The notes under the pieces were generated by a model. It saw only the letters and a list, made by a program, of their open reading frames with translations, was not told the DNA's origin and did no database searches. 64,000 nucleotides of DNA from HGM04593 sp045631905 (GTDB taxonomy: Bacteria; Bacteroidota; Bacteroidia; Bacteroidales; Bacteroidaceae): contig JAZQVO010000002.1 of assembly GCA_045631905.1 (NCBI GenBank), forward strand, positions 1 to 64,000, read 5' to 3'. Both the position numbers and the translations under genes were made by a program. Shown here piece by piece: positions 36,709 to 46,092 of this stretch (within the stretch, counting starts at the first letter, position 1; the number at the start of each line of letters is the position of its first letter).

Positions 36709-37473
36709 TTATAAATCCTTGCTCTCGCCCTCTATATAATATTTGCGAAGAATCTCTTTACCATCGAACACCACATAGGCAAAAGTATTTATCCAGTCGC
36801 CAAGGAAGATGCAACGCGATGTGTCACACAAAGAAAAATCCTCATCTACATGACGGTGACCGAAGATAAAACAATCGACATGAGGGTGTTTCTGCAAATA
36901 CTCCTTGGCAAACTGCACGCAAAACTCGTTGTCGGCACCAAGGAAGGGGGTGTCACCCTCAATCTTATGCTTTACCATGCTGTGACGCGCCCAGCTATTG
37001 CCAAGCCACAGGCTCCAACGAGGGTGCAACATAGAGAAGCATCGTTGCAAGAAGCGCGAATGAAAAATTGCTCTTAATATTTTGAATGCACGCTCTTTGC
37101 AGAACTCATCGCCATGGGCAAGAAAAAACTCCTTACCATACAGCTCTACCGAACATGCCGTTCTATGGAGCACCACACCACACTCCTTCTCAAAATAGTC
37201 CAAACACCACATGTCGTGATTACCTGTGAACATATGCACCTCGACACCCATGTCGGTAAGTTCCGAGACCTTACCCAAGAAGCGTGTGAAGCCTTTTGGT
37301 ACTACATACTTATATTCGTACCAAAAATCGAACATGTCGCCAAGCATATACACTGCTGCCGCCTCGTGCTTTATCTTGTCGAGAAACGACACCAAACGAC
37401 GCTCATGCGTGCGACTATGTTCTATGGCCCACGAACCTAAATGTGCATCGGAGAGGAAATATATCTTTTTCAT
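36709..37473 (-). CDS. lpxH: UDP-2,3-diacylglucosamine diphosphatase (LpxH-type)
   Basis: 254 residues from ATG 37473, the start of KKIYFLSDAHLG. It is a metallophosphoesterase that cleaves UDP-diacylglucosamine to lipid X in lipid A synthesis at the inner membrane. Metal-binding motifs are SDAHLG, MLGDMFDFW, TGNHD, FLAHGDEF and FGHRHVD. An upstream Met (37512) would add 13 residues that do not fit the family. Last gene of the minus-strand operon; 19 bases after the DUF59 gene. Confidence 0.92.
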   Translation of the reverse strand: MKKIYFLSDAHLGSWAIEHSRTHERRLVSFLDKIKHEAAAVYMLGDMFDFWYEYKYVVPKGFTRFLGKVSELTDMGVEVHMFTGNHDMWCLDYFEKECGVVLHRTACSVELYGKEFFLAHGDEFCKERAFKILRAIFHSRFLQRCFSMLHPRWSLWLGNSWARHSMVKHKIEGDTPFLGADNEFCVQFAKEYLQKHPHVDCFIFGHRHVDEDFSLCDTSRCIFLGDWINTFAYVVFDGKEILRKYYIEGESKDL

Positions 37474-37492
37474 GCAAACGAAAATATTTTCA

Positions 37493-37804
37493 TTACAAAA
37501 GTCCAAGTTCAAGCTTGGCCTCCTCAGTCATGAGATCCTGAGACCATTCGGGCTCAAACACAAGCTGTATATTAACAGCCCCTATACCGTTTATAGCCTC
37601 CACCTTCTGACGCACGTCCTCCAACATAAAGTCGGCGGCCGGGCAGTTAGGCGCGGTAAGTGTCATATCAATATCAACAGAGTTATCCTCTTTAACCTCA
37701 ATGCGGTATATGAGCCCAAGGTCGTATATATTAACAGGAATCTCGGGGTCGTAAACCGTCTTTATCATCTCAACGATTCTCTCTTCCAAATCAAATTTTT
37801 CCAT
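37493..37804 (-). CDS. MIP18/DUF59 family iron-sulfur assembly-type protein
   Basis: 103 residues. The family hallmarks are seen: VYDPEIPVNIYDLGLIY, LTAPNCPAADFM with the conserved cysteine, and VNIQLVFEP-W at the end. Members (SufT, PaaD, MIP18) help assemble iron-sulfur proteins. It is not beside suf genes here; its neighbours are radC and lpxH, so the client is unknown. It lies 12 bases after radC in the same operon. Confidence 0.9.
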   Translation of the reverse strand: MEKFDLEERIVEMIKTVYDPEIPVNIYDLGLIYRIEVKEDNSVDIDMTLTAPNCPAADFMLEDVRQKVEAINGIGAVNIQLVFEPEWSQDLMTEEAKLELGLL

Positions 37805-37816
37805 ATAAGCAATCTT

Positions 37817-38512
37817 TTACAAACGCCCTTCGTCGTTATAACTGAAAAAGCCGTTTGTTGTAAGTATCAAATGGTCCAAAAAACGTATGTTCATAATTTT
37901 GCATGCGGCGGCAAGGCTCACCGTAACGTGGTCGTCGTCGCGGCTCGGCTTTGTATTGCCCGACGGGTGATTATGGCAAAGAGCCATCGCTGTGGCACGC
38001 TTCATGAGTGCTTCGCGCAATACAACGCGCACATCGAGTGTCGATGCTGTGAGCCCTCCGCTACTTATCTTCACATGGTCTATCACCCTGTTCATGTTAT
38101 TCAAAAGAAGAACATAAATCTCCTCGACATTAAGAGAACACATGTGAGGATAGAAATATTCATAAATGTCGGACGAACATTTTATACGAGGTTGCTCGCC
38201 CTGTTCGTCGAAGCGTTTTCTTTTCCACAACTCGCATGCGGCAACTATGGTTATTGCCTTTGCCGGCCCTATACCCTTGAAACGACAAAGGTCGTCTACG
38301 GTGAACTTAGCAAGCTCGGCTATACTGTCGCCACAAGAGGCAAGCACCTTCTTCATTAGTTCAACGGCCGAGTCTTCGGCATTTCCCGACCCTATGAGTA
38401 TGGCCAACAGCTCCGATTTACTGAGCGAGGATACGCCGTGACGCAACACCTTCTCGCGTGGACGTTCGTCCTCGGGCCACTCTTTTATGCTATGCTTGCT
38501 CTTGGCTTCCAT
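37817..38512 (-). CDS. radC: RadC family JAB-domain protein
   Basis: 231 residues from ATG 38512; the codon before it is TTG and not needed. The N-terminal helix-hairpin-helix (LAKFTVDDLCRFKGIGPAKA) is followed by the JAB/MPN metalloprotease-like core with ALCHNHPSGNTKPSRDD, which matches the HxH...D metal site. The family was named for DNA repair, but its role is unclear. Its ATG overlaps the stop of the glycosyltransferase gene by one base (TGATG), so it is translationally coupled. Confidence 0.93.
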   Translation of the reverse strand: MEAKSKHSIKEWPEDERPREKVLRHGVSSLSKSELLAILIGSGNAEDSAVELMKKVLASCGDSIAELAKFTVDDLCRFKGIGPAKAITIVAACELWKRKRFDEQGEQPRIKCSSDIYEYFYPHMCSLNVEEIYVLLLNNMNRVIDHVKISSGGLTASTLDVRVVLREALMKRATAMALCHNHPSGNTKPSRDDDHVTVSLAAACKIMNIRFLDHLILTTNGFFSYNDEGRL

Positions 38513-39507
38513 CAACCTCTGTTATATATCTTTGTAAGTTTTTCTTTTGTCTCCAAGGGCTCTTTAAGCACCATTTTGTGCCAAAAAGCCTTCAAAAAAC
38601 CTGTGCCATAACCTGTTATTTGCACTGCTGCGGCCGCCACCGACAGAGCCGACACTTTGAGATTGTTGCCTTTTAAAAGCGCGTCGGCAAATATCAGCAA
38701 AGCATATATAAACGGCAAGAGCAACAGCAAGGGGCAAAATATAGATGCCACGAGCAACAGCACACCTGCAACAAGCATCACGGCTGGCATGGCATGAACA
38801 AGCTTCAACGAACCGGGGTGTATTATTTGCAACCATATGCGTGCCTGACCAAAGTTATTCACCTGCTTAAAGAAACGGGTAAGGTCGATGCGACGTTTGT
38901 GGTAAACAAAAACCTCACGTATGAGCCTTATGGAGAAGCCGGCCTTGCGTATGCGTATGCTAAGGTCGATATCCTCGCCCATCATATCCTTAAAATCGCC
39001 CACCTTTTCGTAGACGCTCTTCGAGAGGCCCATGTTAAAGGTGCGAGGGCAAAACTTCTCCATCACAGCTTTACCGCCACGAATACCGCCCGTTGTCCAG
39101 AAAGAGGTCATCGCATGGCTCACAGCTTTCTGCATGTCCGAGAAGGAGTCGTCGGCGGCATCGGGGCCACCAAAGCAGTCGCAATAACCCGCCTTCATCG
39201 CCTCTTCGAGCTTTTCGAAATATGTAGGCGGAAGTATCACATCGGAGTCAAAGAAAAGCATGTAGTCGCCTCCTGCCCTCTCCATGCCATAGTTTCTCGT
39301 GTCGCTACGGCCTGAGTTCTCTTTATAGTAATAGTGTATGGTAAAAAAAGAACGATAGTGACCAAGCAAATGGTCACATCGTTCTTTTGATCCGTCTTCT
39401 ATAATGAGTAACTCAAAAGGTTTTACCGTCTGAGCCGCCAGACTGTCGAGAAATTCTTTTATCTCTCCGGGTCTGTTGTAAACCGGAACTATTATAGAGT
39501 ACAACAA
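38512..39507 (-). CDS. Family 2 glycosyltransferase with membrane tail
   Basis: 331 residues. The GT-A fold begins with YSIIVPVYNRPGEI, with the aspartates in LLIIEDGS and the metal-binding DSD in YMLFFDSDV; the later GEDIDLSIRIRKAGF supplies the acceptor/catalytic region. Two hydrophobic segments at about 245-290 anchor it to the membrane. No ATG exists between the upstream stop and the conserved start, so translation probably begins at TTG 39507 (or 39504). It lies 10 bases after efp. It may build a surface glycan or glycolipid; the sugar is unknown. Confidence 0.9.
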   Translation of the reverse strand: MLYSIIVPVYNRPGEIKEFLDSLAAQTVKPFELLIIEDGSKERCDHLLGHYRSFFTIHYYYKENSGRSDTRNYGMERAGGDYMLFFDSDVILPPTYFEKLEEAMKAGYCDCFGGPDAADDSFSDMQKAVSHAMTSFWTTGGIRGGKAVMEKFCPRTFNMGLSKSVYEKVGDFKDMMGEDIDLSIRIRKAGFSIRLIREVFVYHKRRIDLTRFFKQVNNFGQARIWLQIIHPGSLKLVHAMPAVMLVAGVLLLVASIFCPLLLLLPFIYALLIFADALLKGNNLKVSALSVAAAAVQITGYGTGFLKAFWHKMVLKEPLETKEKLTKIYNRG

Positions 39508-39517
39508 AGCTTTTATA

Positions 39518-40084
39518 TTATGCTTTTACACGACCTTGGTATGAACCATCACGAGTATCTACCTCGATGAGCTCGCCCTCATTGATGAACAAAGGCACGC
39601 GAACCTCGGCACCTGTCTCCACGGTTGCGGGCTTTGTAGTGTTTGTAGCTGTATCGCCTTTGAGACCGGGCTCTGTGTATGTAACGGCAAGCACAACCTT
39701 AACAGGCATGTCGGCAAAAAGGATAGTGTCGGTAGATGCGTCTGTAACAACGTCCAGAATCATACCCTCCTTCATGTAAGCCACACCATTGATTTGGTCG
39801 GCGGCGATGGGTACCTGCTCGTATGTCTCTTGGTTCATGAAGATGTAGTCGCTACCCTCCTGATAGAGATACTGGAACTGACGACGCTCTACGCGAACGT
39901 CTTCCAACTTCTCACCGATATTGAAACGACGCTCCAATACATAACCATCGACAACGTCTTTCAACTTTGTACGCATGAAGGTGTTTCCCTTACCGGGCTT
40001 TACATGCAAAAAGTCGATGCAGAAATATAACTTGCCATCCATGCGGATAGCTGTACCAATTTTAATGTCCTGAGCATTAATCAT
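39518..40084 (-). CDS. efp: Elongation factor P
   Basis: 188 residues. It relieves ribosome stalling at proline stretches. The three beta-barrel domains are present: the first with the modification loop HVKPGKGNTF, whose exposed lysine is K32, then the OB domains with MNQETYEQVPI and TNTTKPATVETG. The tail VDTRDGSYQGRVKA fits the family. First gene of the five-gene minus-strand operon, behind a good promoter. No modification enzyme is seen in the window. Confidence 0.97.
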   Translation of the reverse strand: MINAQDIKIGTAIRMDGKLYFCIDFLHVKPGKGNTFMRTKLKDVVDGYVLERRFNIGEKLEDVRVERRQFQYLYQEGSDYIFMNQETYEQVPIAADQINGVAYMKEGMILDVVTDASTDTILFADMPVKVVLAVTYTEPGLKGDTATNTTKPATVETGAEVRVPLFINEGELIEVDTRDGSYQGRVKA

Positions 40085-40159
40085 AATTCTATTATTTTTT
40101 TGTTAAATATTATTCTATTCACAGCCACCTGCAAAAGAGCGTTTGTGGCATTAATGATG

Positions 40160-40190
40160 CAAAGATAGCAAAAAGCCGACAACTATGCAA
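40160..40190 (-). promoter_or_regulatory. Promoter of the efp operon
   Basis: On the minus strand TATCTTTG (40167-40160) is preceded by TTG (40190-40188) at 20-base spacing. The leader before efp is about 70 bases. Confidence 0.65.
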
Positions 40191-40284
40191 TCTTAACCAC
40201 GCTTTATTACCCAACACATTACAATTAGTATTATAAATAGGATAATTTTTGTTAAAAAACTATATTAAATATTATCATAAAGTT

Positions 40285-40434
40285 GGTTTGTGTTTATATT
40301 TGAAGCAAGCTTGATATTATTTCGCTCGTTTGGATTATATTTGCGGTAAACCGCGAATATATATTGCACTCGCTGTGAAAAACATCAAAGTAAACTTCAT
40401 GTTTCTCGCTCGTTTGTTCGTATATTTGCGAATA
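40285..40434 (+). promoter_or_regulatory. Three repeated promoter-like boxes upstream of the RND operon
   Basis: TATATTTG occurs at 40295-40302, 40336-40343 and 40421-40428, each preceded at 4-5 bases by a GTTTG (near 40286, 40328 and 40412). The last two share a larger block, GCTCGTTTG...TATATTTGCG, and similar flanks TTTCTCGCTCG / TTTCGCTCG. They may be tandem promoters or copies of a regulator site. The third is closest to the ATG at 40476. Confidence 0.55.
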
Positions 40435-40475
40435 AACTGAAAAAGAAAAAAAACACAAACAGAACTATTAAGAAT

Positions 40476-41552
40476 ATGAACAAGAAATTAAAATGGGGAC
40501 TTATTGTCACCATAGCCGTAGCACTCGGCTTTTTTGGTTATTATCAACTGACACCACACGAGAACGAAGAGCTGAGCGCTGCCGACAGTATGCCCAAGAA
40601 GAAGGAGCAAAAGATTTTGAATGTCAATGCAAAAATTGTAGTTCCACACCTTTTGTCGGACGATTTTCCCATAATAGGCCGTTTGGTTCCCGACGAAGAG
40701 GTAGAGCTCTCTTTTGAGACAGCAGGTAAGATAACCGAAATATTCTTCACCGAGGGCAGTTATGTAAAAAAAGGAGAGTTACTTGCCAAGGTAAACGACA
40801 GCCAACTGCAAGCACAATTAAAGAGACTCGAAGCGCAGGTACCCCTCGCCGAGGACCGCGTATACCGCCAGAACGCACTTTTACAGCGCGACGCTGTGAG
40901 CAAGGAGGCATACGAACAGGTGAAAACCGAGCTTGCCACCTTGAACGCCGACATAGAGAAGGTGAAAGCCCAGATAACTATGACCGAGCTACGCGCCCCC
41001 TTCGATGGCACAATAGGTTTGCGTCAGGTAAGTGTGGGAGCATACGCCTCACCAAGTACGGTTATTGCAAAGCTCACCAACATAAAACCCATAAAAGTTG
41101 AATTTTCGGTTGCCGAGCGACACGCATCGGATATTAAGAAAGGAACAAACCTCGAATTTCGCGTCGATGGCAAGTTAGAGCCATTTAAAGCAAAGGTTTA
41201 CGCAACAGAGTCGAGCCTCGATGCCAAAACCCACACACTCACCGTGCGTGCCCTGTATGCCAACAGCGACGGCGAGCTTATCCCCGGCCGTTACGCCAAT
41301 ATAACCCTCAAACAAAAGGAGATACCCGACGCCTTGGCAATACCGTCGGAGGCTATTGTTCCCGAGATGGGTATAAACAAAGTCTTTGTGTACCGCAACG
41401 GAAAAGCCGAGCCTACTGCCGTGGAGATTGGTATACGCACCGATGCCGAGGTGCAGATAGTAAACGGTTTGCAGGCAGGCGACACCATCATCACATCGGG
41501 TACATTACAGTTGCGCAAAGGCTCGGCCGTAAAAATCGACAAATTAGACTAA
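40476..41552 (+). CDS. RND efflux periplasmic adaptor (membrane fusion protein)
   Basis: 358 residues. An N-terminal anchor (LKWGLIVTIAVALGFFGYY) is followed by a lipoyl-type domain (GKITEIFFTEGSYVKKGELLAKVN), an alpha-hairpin (about 110-165), then beta-barrel (ITMTELRAPFDGTIGLRQVSVGAY) and membrane-proximal parts. The last contains ALAIPSEAIVPE. It bridges pump and outer-membrane channel. First gene of a three-gene operon, 18 bases upstream of the pump gene. Confidence 0.94.
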   Translation: MNKKLKWGLIVTIAVALGFFGYYQLTPHENEELSAADSMPKKKEQKILNVNAKIVVPHLLSDDFPIIGRLVPDEEVELSFETAGKITEIFFTEGSYVKKGELLAKVNDSQLQAQLKRLEAQVPLAEDRVYRQNALLQRDAVSKEAYEQVKTELATLNADIEKVKAQITMTELRAPFDGTIGLRQVSVGAYASPSTVIAKLTNIKPIKVEFSVAERHASDIKKGTNLEFRVDGKLEPFKAKVYATESSLDAKTHTLTVRALYANSDGELIPGRYANITLKQKEIPDALAIPSEAIVPEMGINKVFVYRNGKAEPTAVEIGIRTDAEVQIVNGLQAGDTIITSGTLQLRKGSAVKIDKLD

Positions 41553-41570
41553 CGCCTAAATACCAGCCAT

Positions 41571-44500
41571 ATGAATATATCGGAATTAAGTATCCGCAGG
41601 CCGGTGTTGGCGTCGGTACTCACTATCATAATACTGCTTTTCGGCCTCATCGGCTACAACACACTTGGTGTGCGCGAGTACCCGTCGGTCGACAACCCCA
41701 TAATATCGGTAACTTGCAGTTATGCCGGAGCAAACGCCGACGTTATCGAGAACCAGATAACCGAACCTCTCGAACAAAATATTAACGGTATACCGGGTAT
41801 ACGCTCGCTATCGAGCGTGAGCCAACAGGGACAATGCCGAATAACGGTTGAGTTTGAGTTGTCGGTAGACCTCGAAACAGCCGCCAACGACGTGCGCGAC
41901 AAAGTGTCGCGTGCACAACGCTTCCTGCCCCGCGACTGCGACCCACCTACTGTTTCGAAAGCCGATGCCGACGCAACCCCCATACTCATGGTGGCTTTAA
42001 AGAGCGAGCAACGCTCCCTGCTCGAGCTGAGCGAGATTGCCGACCTCACCGTGAAAGAGCAGTTACAGACAATCTCCAACGTCAGCAGTGTGGGAATATG
42101 GGGAGAGAAGCGCTACTCAATGCGCATCTGGCTCGACCCCATCAAGATGGCCGCCTTCGGTATCACACCCATCGATGTGAGAAACGCAATCACAAGCGAG
42201 AACGTTGAGCTCCCCTCGGGAAGCATCGAAGGAAACACCATGGAGCTTACCCTGCGCACCATGGGACAGATGCACACAGCGCAGGAGTTCAACAACGTGA
42301 TACTCAAAATAGAGAACGGCAATGTGGTGCGCGTGAGCGACATCGGATATGCCGAGCTTGGCCCTGCCGACTTAAAGAGCTACATGAAGATGAATGGAGT
42401 GCCCATGGTGGGCGTGGCCGTTATACCACAGCCGGGAGCCAACCACATCGAGATTGCCGATGCCGTATATGAACGCATGGAGAGCATGAAAAAAGACCTC
42501 CCCGAAGATATTGAATACTCATACGGTTTCGACAACACACGCTTCATACGCGCCTCTATCGACGAGGTCAAGAGCACCGTATACGAAGCTTTTGTTCTCG
42601 TTATCATAATCATCTTCCTGTTCCTGCGCGACTGGCGTGTAACACTTATCCCCTGCATCGTTATTCCCGTCTCACTCATCGGAGCATTCTTTGTGATGTA
42701 CGTTGCCGGCTTCTCAATAAACGTACTCACCATGCTTGCCGTGGTATTATCGGTAGGTCTTGTGGTGGACGATGCTATTGTGATGACCGAGAACATATAT
42801 ATCAGAATAGAACAAGGCATGAGACCTTTCAAGGCCGGTATCGAAGGTTCAAAAGAGATTTTCTTTGCCGTAATATCGACCACCATTACCCTTGTAGCAG
42901 TGTTCCTCCCCATTGTATTCATGGAGGGTACCAGCGGACGACTTTTCAGGGAGTTCAGCTTTGTGGTTGCAGGCTCGGTAATAATATCATCGTTTGCCGC
43001 CCTCACCTTTACCCCCATGCTTGCAACAAAAATTCTGAAAAGAAGAAAAGAGCAAAATATCTTTTACAAAAAGACCGAGCCCTTCTTTGCCGGCATGAAC
43101 AACGTGTATGAAAAATCCTTGGCATGGTTCCTCGACCACCGCATTCTGTCAATACCCGTTACTATTATAATGTTTGTCCTCATAGGAATACTTTGGAACA
43201 ATATTCCGGCCGAGATGGCACCCTTGGAGGACCGCTCAAAAATTACCATAAACACACGTGGAGCCGAAGGTGTAAGCTACGAATACATGCGCGACTACAC
43301 CGAAGACATAAACCAACTTGTAGACTCCATAGTGCCCGATGCTCAGTCTATCACAGCACGTGTGTCGAGCGGTAGCGGTAACATTCAAATCACCCTTAAA
43401 GACCTTAAAGAGCGCGACTACTCACAGATGGAGGTTGCCGCAAAATTATCAAAAGCGGTGAGCACCAAAACCAAAGCCCGCGCCTTCGTGCAACAACAAT
43501 CCTCCTTTGGAGGACGCCGAGGTAGCATGCCCGTACAATATGTGTTGCAGACAACAAGCATAGAAAAACTACAAGATATCCTGCCTAAATTTTTGAGCCG
43601 TGTACACGACAACCCCACCTTCATGATGGCCGATGCCGACCTCAAATTCAGCAGCCCCGAGGTGCGTGTAAACATAAACCGCGACAAAGCAGGCAGCCTT
43701 GGAGCCAGCGTACGCGATGTTGCCGAAACACTGCAATATGGCCTCAGCGGACAGCGCATGGGATACTTCTACATGAACGGCAAACAGTACGAGATTATAG
43801 GACAGATAAACCGCCAGCAACGCAACACCCCGTCAAACATCAGAGCACTTTATATACGTAGCGACAAGGGAGAAGTTATACAGTTCGACAACCTTGTTGA
43901 GTTTGTCGAGTCGGTGGCACCTCCCAAGCTCTACCACTACAACCGCTTTATTTCTGCCACTATATCGGCCGGCCTTGCCGAAGGAAAAACAATAGGCGAC
44001 GGCCTTGCCGAGATGGACAAAATAGCCGAAGACTTACTCGACGAAACATTCCGCACAGCCCTTTCGGGCGACTCCAAAGAGTACCGCGAAAGCTCTTCGA
44101 GCCTTATGTTTGCCTTTATTCTTGCACTCGTGCTCATATACCTTATACTTGCGGCACAGTTCGAGAGTTTCAAAGACCCGTTCATCATAATGCTCACAGT
44201 ACCCCTTGCCATAGCAGGCGCTCTCATATTCATGTACTTTGGCGACATCACCATGAATATATTCAGCCAGATTGGTATAATCATGCTCATAGGCCTTGTT
44301 GCCAAAAACGGTATTTTGATTGTTGAGTTTGCCAACCAGAAACAAGAGACAGGAGAGGGCAAGATGAGCGCCATAAAAAGCGCATCGCTGCAACGTCTGC
44401 GCCCCATTCTCATGACAAGCGTATCGACCATACTGGGCCTCATACCCCTTATGTTTGCAAGTGGCGAAGGCGCAAACCAGCGTATAGCCATGGGTACAGC

Positions 44501-44603
44501 CGTTGTAGGCGGTATGATAGTATCAACCATACTCACCATGTACATAGTACCTGCAATATACAGCTACATATCAACAGAACGCGAAAAAGACGAAGAACAA
44601 TGA
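41571..44603 (+). CDS. RND multidrug efflux pump, inner-membrane transporter
   Basis: 1010 residues, AcrB-like length. Twelve membrane segments and two large periplasmic loops are apparent. The proton-relay residues D400 and D401 lie in VGLVVDDAIVM and K912 in LIGLVAKNGILIVEFAN. The opening MNISELSIRRPVLASVLTI fits the hydrophobe/amphiphile (HAE1) group rather than heavy-metal pumps. It exports drugs, bile salts or detergents from membrane or periplasm, powered by protons. Ends with a four-base overlap (ATGA) with the TolC gene. Confidence 0.95.
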   Translation: MNISELSIRRPVLASVLTIIILLFGLIGYNTLGVREYPSVDNPIISVTCSYAGANADVIENQITEPLEQNINGIPGIRSLSSVSQQGQCRITVEFELSVDLETAANDVRDKVSRAQRFLPRDCDPPTVSKADADATPILMVALKSEQRSLLELSEIADLTVKEQLQTISNVSSVGIWGEKRYSMRIWLDPIKMAAFGITPIDVRNAITSENVELPSGSIEGNTMELTLRTMGQMHTAQEFNNVILKIENGNVVRVSDIGYAELGPADLKSYMKMNGVPMVGVAVIPQPGANHIEIADAVYERMESMKKDLPEDIEYSYGFDNTRFIRASIDEVKSTVYEAFVLVIIIIFLFLRDWRVTLIPCIVIPVSLIGAFFVMYVAGFSINVLTMLAVVLSVGLVVDDAIVMTENIYIRIEQGMRPFKAGIEGSKEIFFAVISTTITLVAVFLPIVFMEGTSGRLFREFSFVVAGSVIISSFAALTFTPMLATKILKRRKEQNIFYKKTEPFFAGMNNVYEKSLAWFLDHRILSIPVTIIMFVLIGILWNNIPAEMAPLEDRSKITINTRGAEGVSYEYMRDYTEDINQLVDSIVPDAQSITARVSSGSGNIQITLKDLKERDYSQMEVAAKLSKAVSTKTKARAFVQQQSSFGGRRGSMPVQYVLQTTSIEKLQDILPKFLSRVHDNPTFMMADADLKFSSPEVRVNINRDKAGSLGASVRDVAETLQYGLSGQRMGYFYMNGKQYEIIGQINRQQRNTPSNIRALYIRSDKGEVIQFDNLVEFVESVAPPKLYHYNRFISATISAGLAEGKTIGDGLAEMDKIAEDLLDETFRTALSGDSKEYRESSSSLMFAFILALVLIYLILAAQFESFKDPFIIMLTVPLAIAGALIFMYFGDITMNIFSQIGIIMLIGLVAKNGILIVEFANQKQETGEGKMSAIKSASLQRLRPILMTSVSTILGLIPLMFASGEGANQRIAMGTAVVGGMIVSTILTMYIVPAIYSYISTEREKDEEQ

Positions 44604-45913
44604 AAAAGATAATACTATGCTTGTGCATTATCGCAACTGCAACGCTCTCCTACGCACAAGAGATAACACTTAAAGAGTGCCTGCAAAAAGGACTCGAAAA
44701 CAACTATTCGCTACGCATAGTACGTGGCGAAGAGGAGATAAGCCGAAACAACGCCACACTTGCCAACGCCGGATACCTGCCCCAGCTCGATTTACAAGGT
44801 GCATACGACCTCTCGGGTGGCAAGAGCAACACCGAGATGCGCAGTGGTGGCGAAACAGCCAAAGAGAGCAACGGTACCGACCAAACAGCCAAAGCCGGCA
44901 TCGACCTCAACTGGACCATCTTCGACGGCTTTGCAATAAGCACCACATACAAGCAGTTGAAAGAGCTGAAACAGATGGGAGAGACAAACACCCGCATCGC
45001 AGTCGAGGATTTCATAGCCACCCTCACTGCCGAATACTATAATTTCATTCAACAAAGGATACGTTTAAAAAACTACTTCTACGCGGTTCAGCTATCCAAG
45101 GAACGAATGAGGATTGTAGAGGAGCGTTACCACATAGGAAGCTTTTCGCGTCTCGACTACCAACAAGCAAAAGTCGATTTTAATGCCGACAGCGCACAAT
45201 ACATGCGTCAACAGGAGGCGGTGATAACATCGCGCATCGCGCTCAACGAGCTCATGGCCGTGGAACAAGTATACAGCCCGCTGTACACAAAAGACACAAC
45301 CATAAACGTAAACTCATCGCTCGACTTTACCGAGCTGTGGAACGGGACACTCGACAACAACGCCGAACTACTGAAAGCCACAATAAACAACAATATCGCA
45401 GAGCTCGACTACAAAAAGATTCTTTCTCGCAACTACCCCTATCTAAGGCTTAACACAGGGTACGATTTAAGTTACAACCGATACGGGAAAGGCAACTACA
45501 TAAGCCGTCGGAACAACGGCTGGAACGGTGGTGTGACGATGGGAATAAACCTCTGGGACGGCAACAGACGACGCGAAAAGAGAAACGCAAAAATTAAAAT
45601 CATAAACCAGGAACTACAACGCGAGCGTCTGGAACTTGCACTTAAAGCCGACCTCGGCACTCTGTGGCAGGCCTATCGCAACAACCTTGAACTTCTCAAC
45701 CTCGAAGAGCAGAACCTGATAACTGCACGCGAGAACCACGAGATAGCCAAGGAGCGATACATGCTCGGCGACCTTTCGGGTTTTGAGATGCGCGAAGCAC
45801 AACAGAGCCTCCTCGACGCAGAGGAGCGACTGCTCACAGCACAATACAATACAAAAATATGCGAAATTTCGCTGTTGCAACTAAGCGGTAAAATAACACG
45901 CTACCTCGAATAA
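44600..45913 (+). CDS. TolC-family outer-membrane channel of the RND operon
   Basis: 437 residues. Signal peptide KKIILCLCIIATATLSYAQ, then two structurally repeated helical barrels (NATLANAGYLPQLDLQGAYDLS, YNFIQQRIRLKN; second repeat RNYPYLRLNTGYDLS...LGTLWQAYRNNLELLNLEEQN). It forms the outer-membrane exit duct of the tripartite pump. The start overlaps the pump stop by four bases, so the pair is coupled. The channel differs in sequence from the orphan TolC gene at 25.6 kb. Confidence 0.94.
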   Translation: MKKIILCLCIIATATLSYAQEITLKECLQKGLENNYSLRIVRGEEEISRNNATLANAGYLPQLDLQGAYDLSGGKSNTEMRSGGETAKESNGTDQTAKAGIDLNWTIFDGFAISTTYKQLKELKQMGETNTRIAVEDFIATLTAEYYNFIQQRIRLKNYFYAVQLSKERMRIVEERYHIGSFSRLDYQQAKVDFNADSAQYMRQQEAVITSRIALNELMAVEQVYSPLYTKDTTINVNSSLDFTELWNGTLDNNAELLKATINNNIAELDYKKILSRNYPYLRLNTGYDLSYNRYGKGNYISRRNNGWNGGVTMGINLWDGNRRREKRNAKIKIINQELQRERLELALKADLGTLWQAYRNNLELLNLEEQNLITARENHEIAKERYMLGDLSGFEMREAQQSLLDAEERLLTAQYNTKICEISLLQLSGKITRYLE

Positions 45914-45934
45914 CGAAAATACATTTTATTCACT

Positions 45935-45987
45935 TTTCTGCATATATATACTATTTGCAACTGCATCGCGGTATATATATGCAGAAA
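45935..45987 (+). terminator. Long hairpin terminator after the RND operon
   Basis: Perfect 17-bp stem TTTCTGCATATATATAC / GTATATATATGCAGAAA around a 19-base loop, followed by TTTCTATTTTTTAC. Unusually long, AT-rich stem. Confidence 0.7.
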
Positions 45988-46092
45988 TTTCTATTTTTTA
46001 CATAAACTTATTGCAAAAATATTTCCTCGTTTAATAAATGTTTACGAAATTTGCAACCGTAAACAAAAAAATAATCTAAAAAGACCATCATA

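Larger units (their letters stand above)
40085..40475. other. Divergent intergenic region between efp and the RND operon
   Basis: 390 bases without a gene. It holds the efp promoter at 40160-40190 and three repeated -7-type boxes pointing to the RND operon. The rest is AT-rich. Confidence 0.6.

Noticed and set aside
37226..38359. 377-codon plus-strand frame antisense to lpxH, the DUF59 gene and radC
   Set aside because: Crosses three well-supported minus-strand genes and shows no family resemblance.
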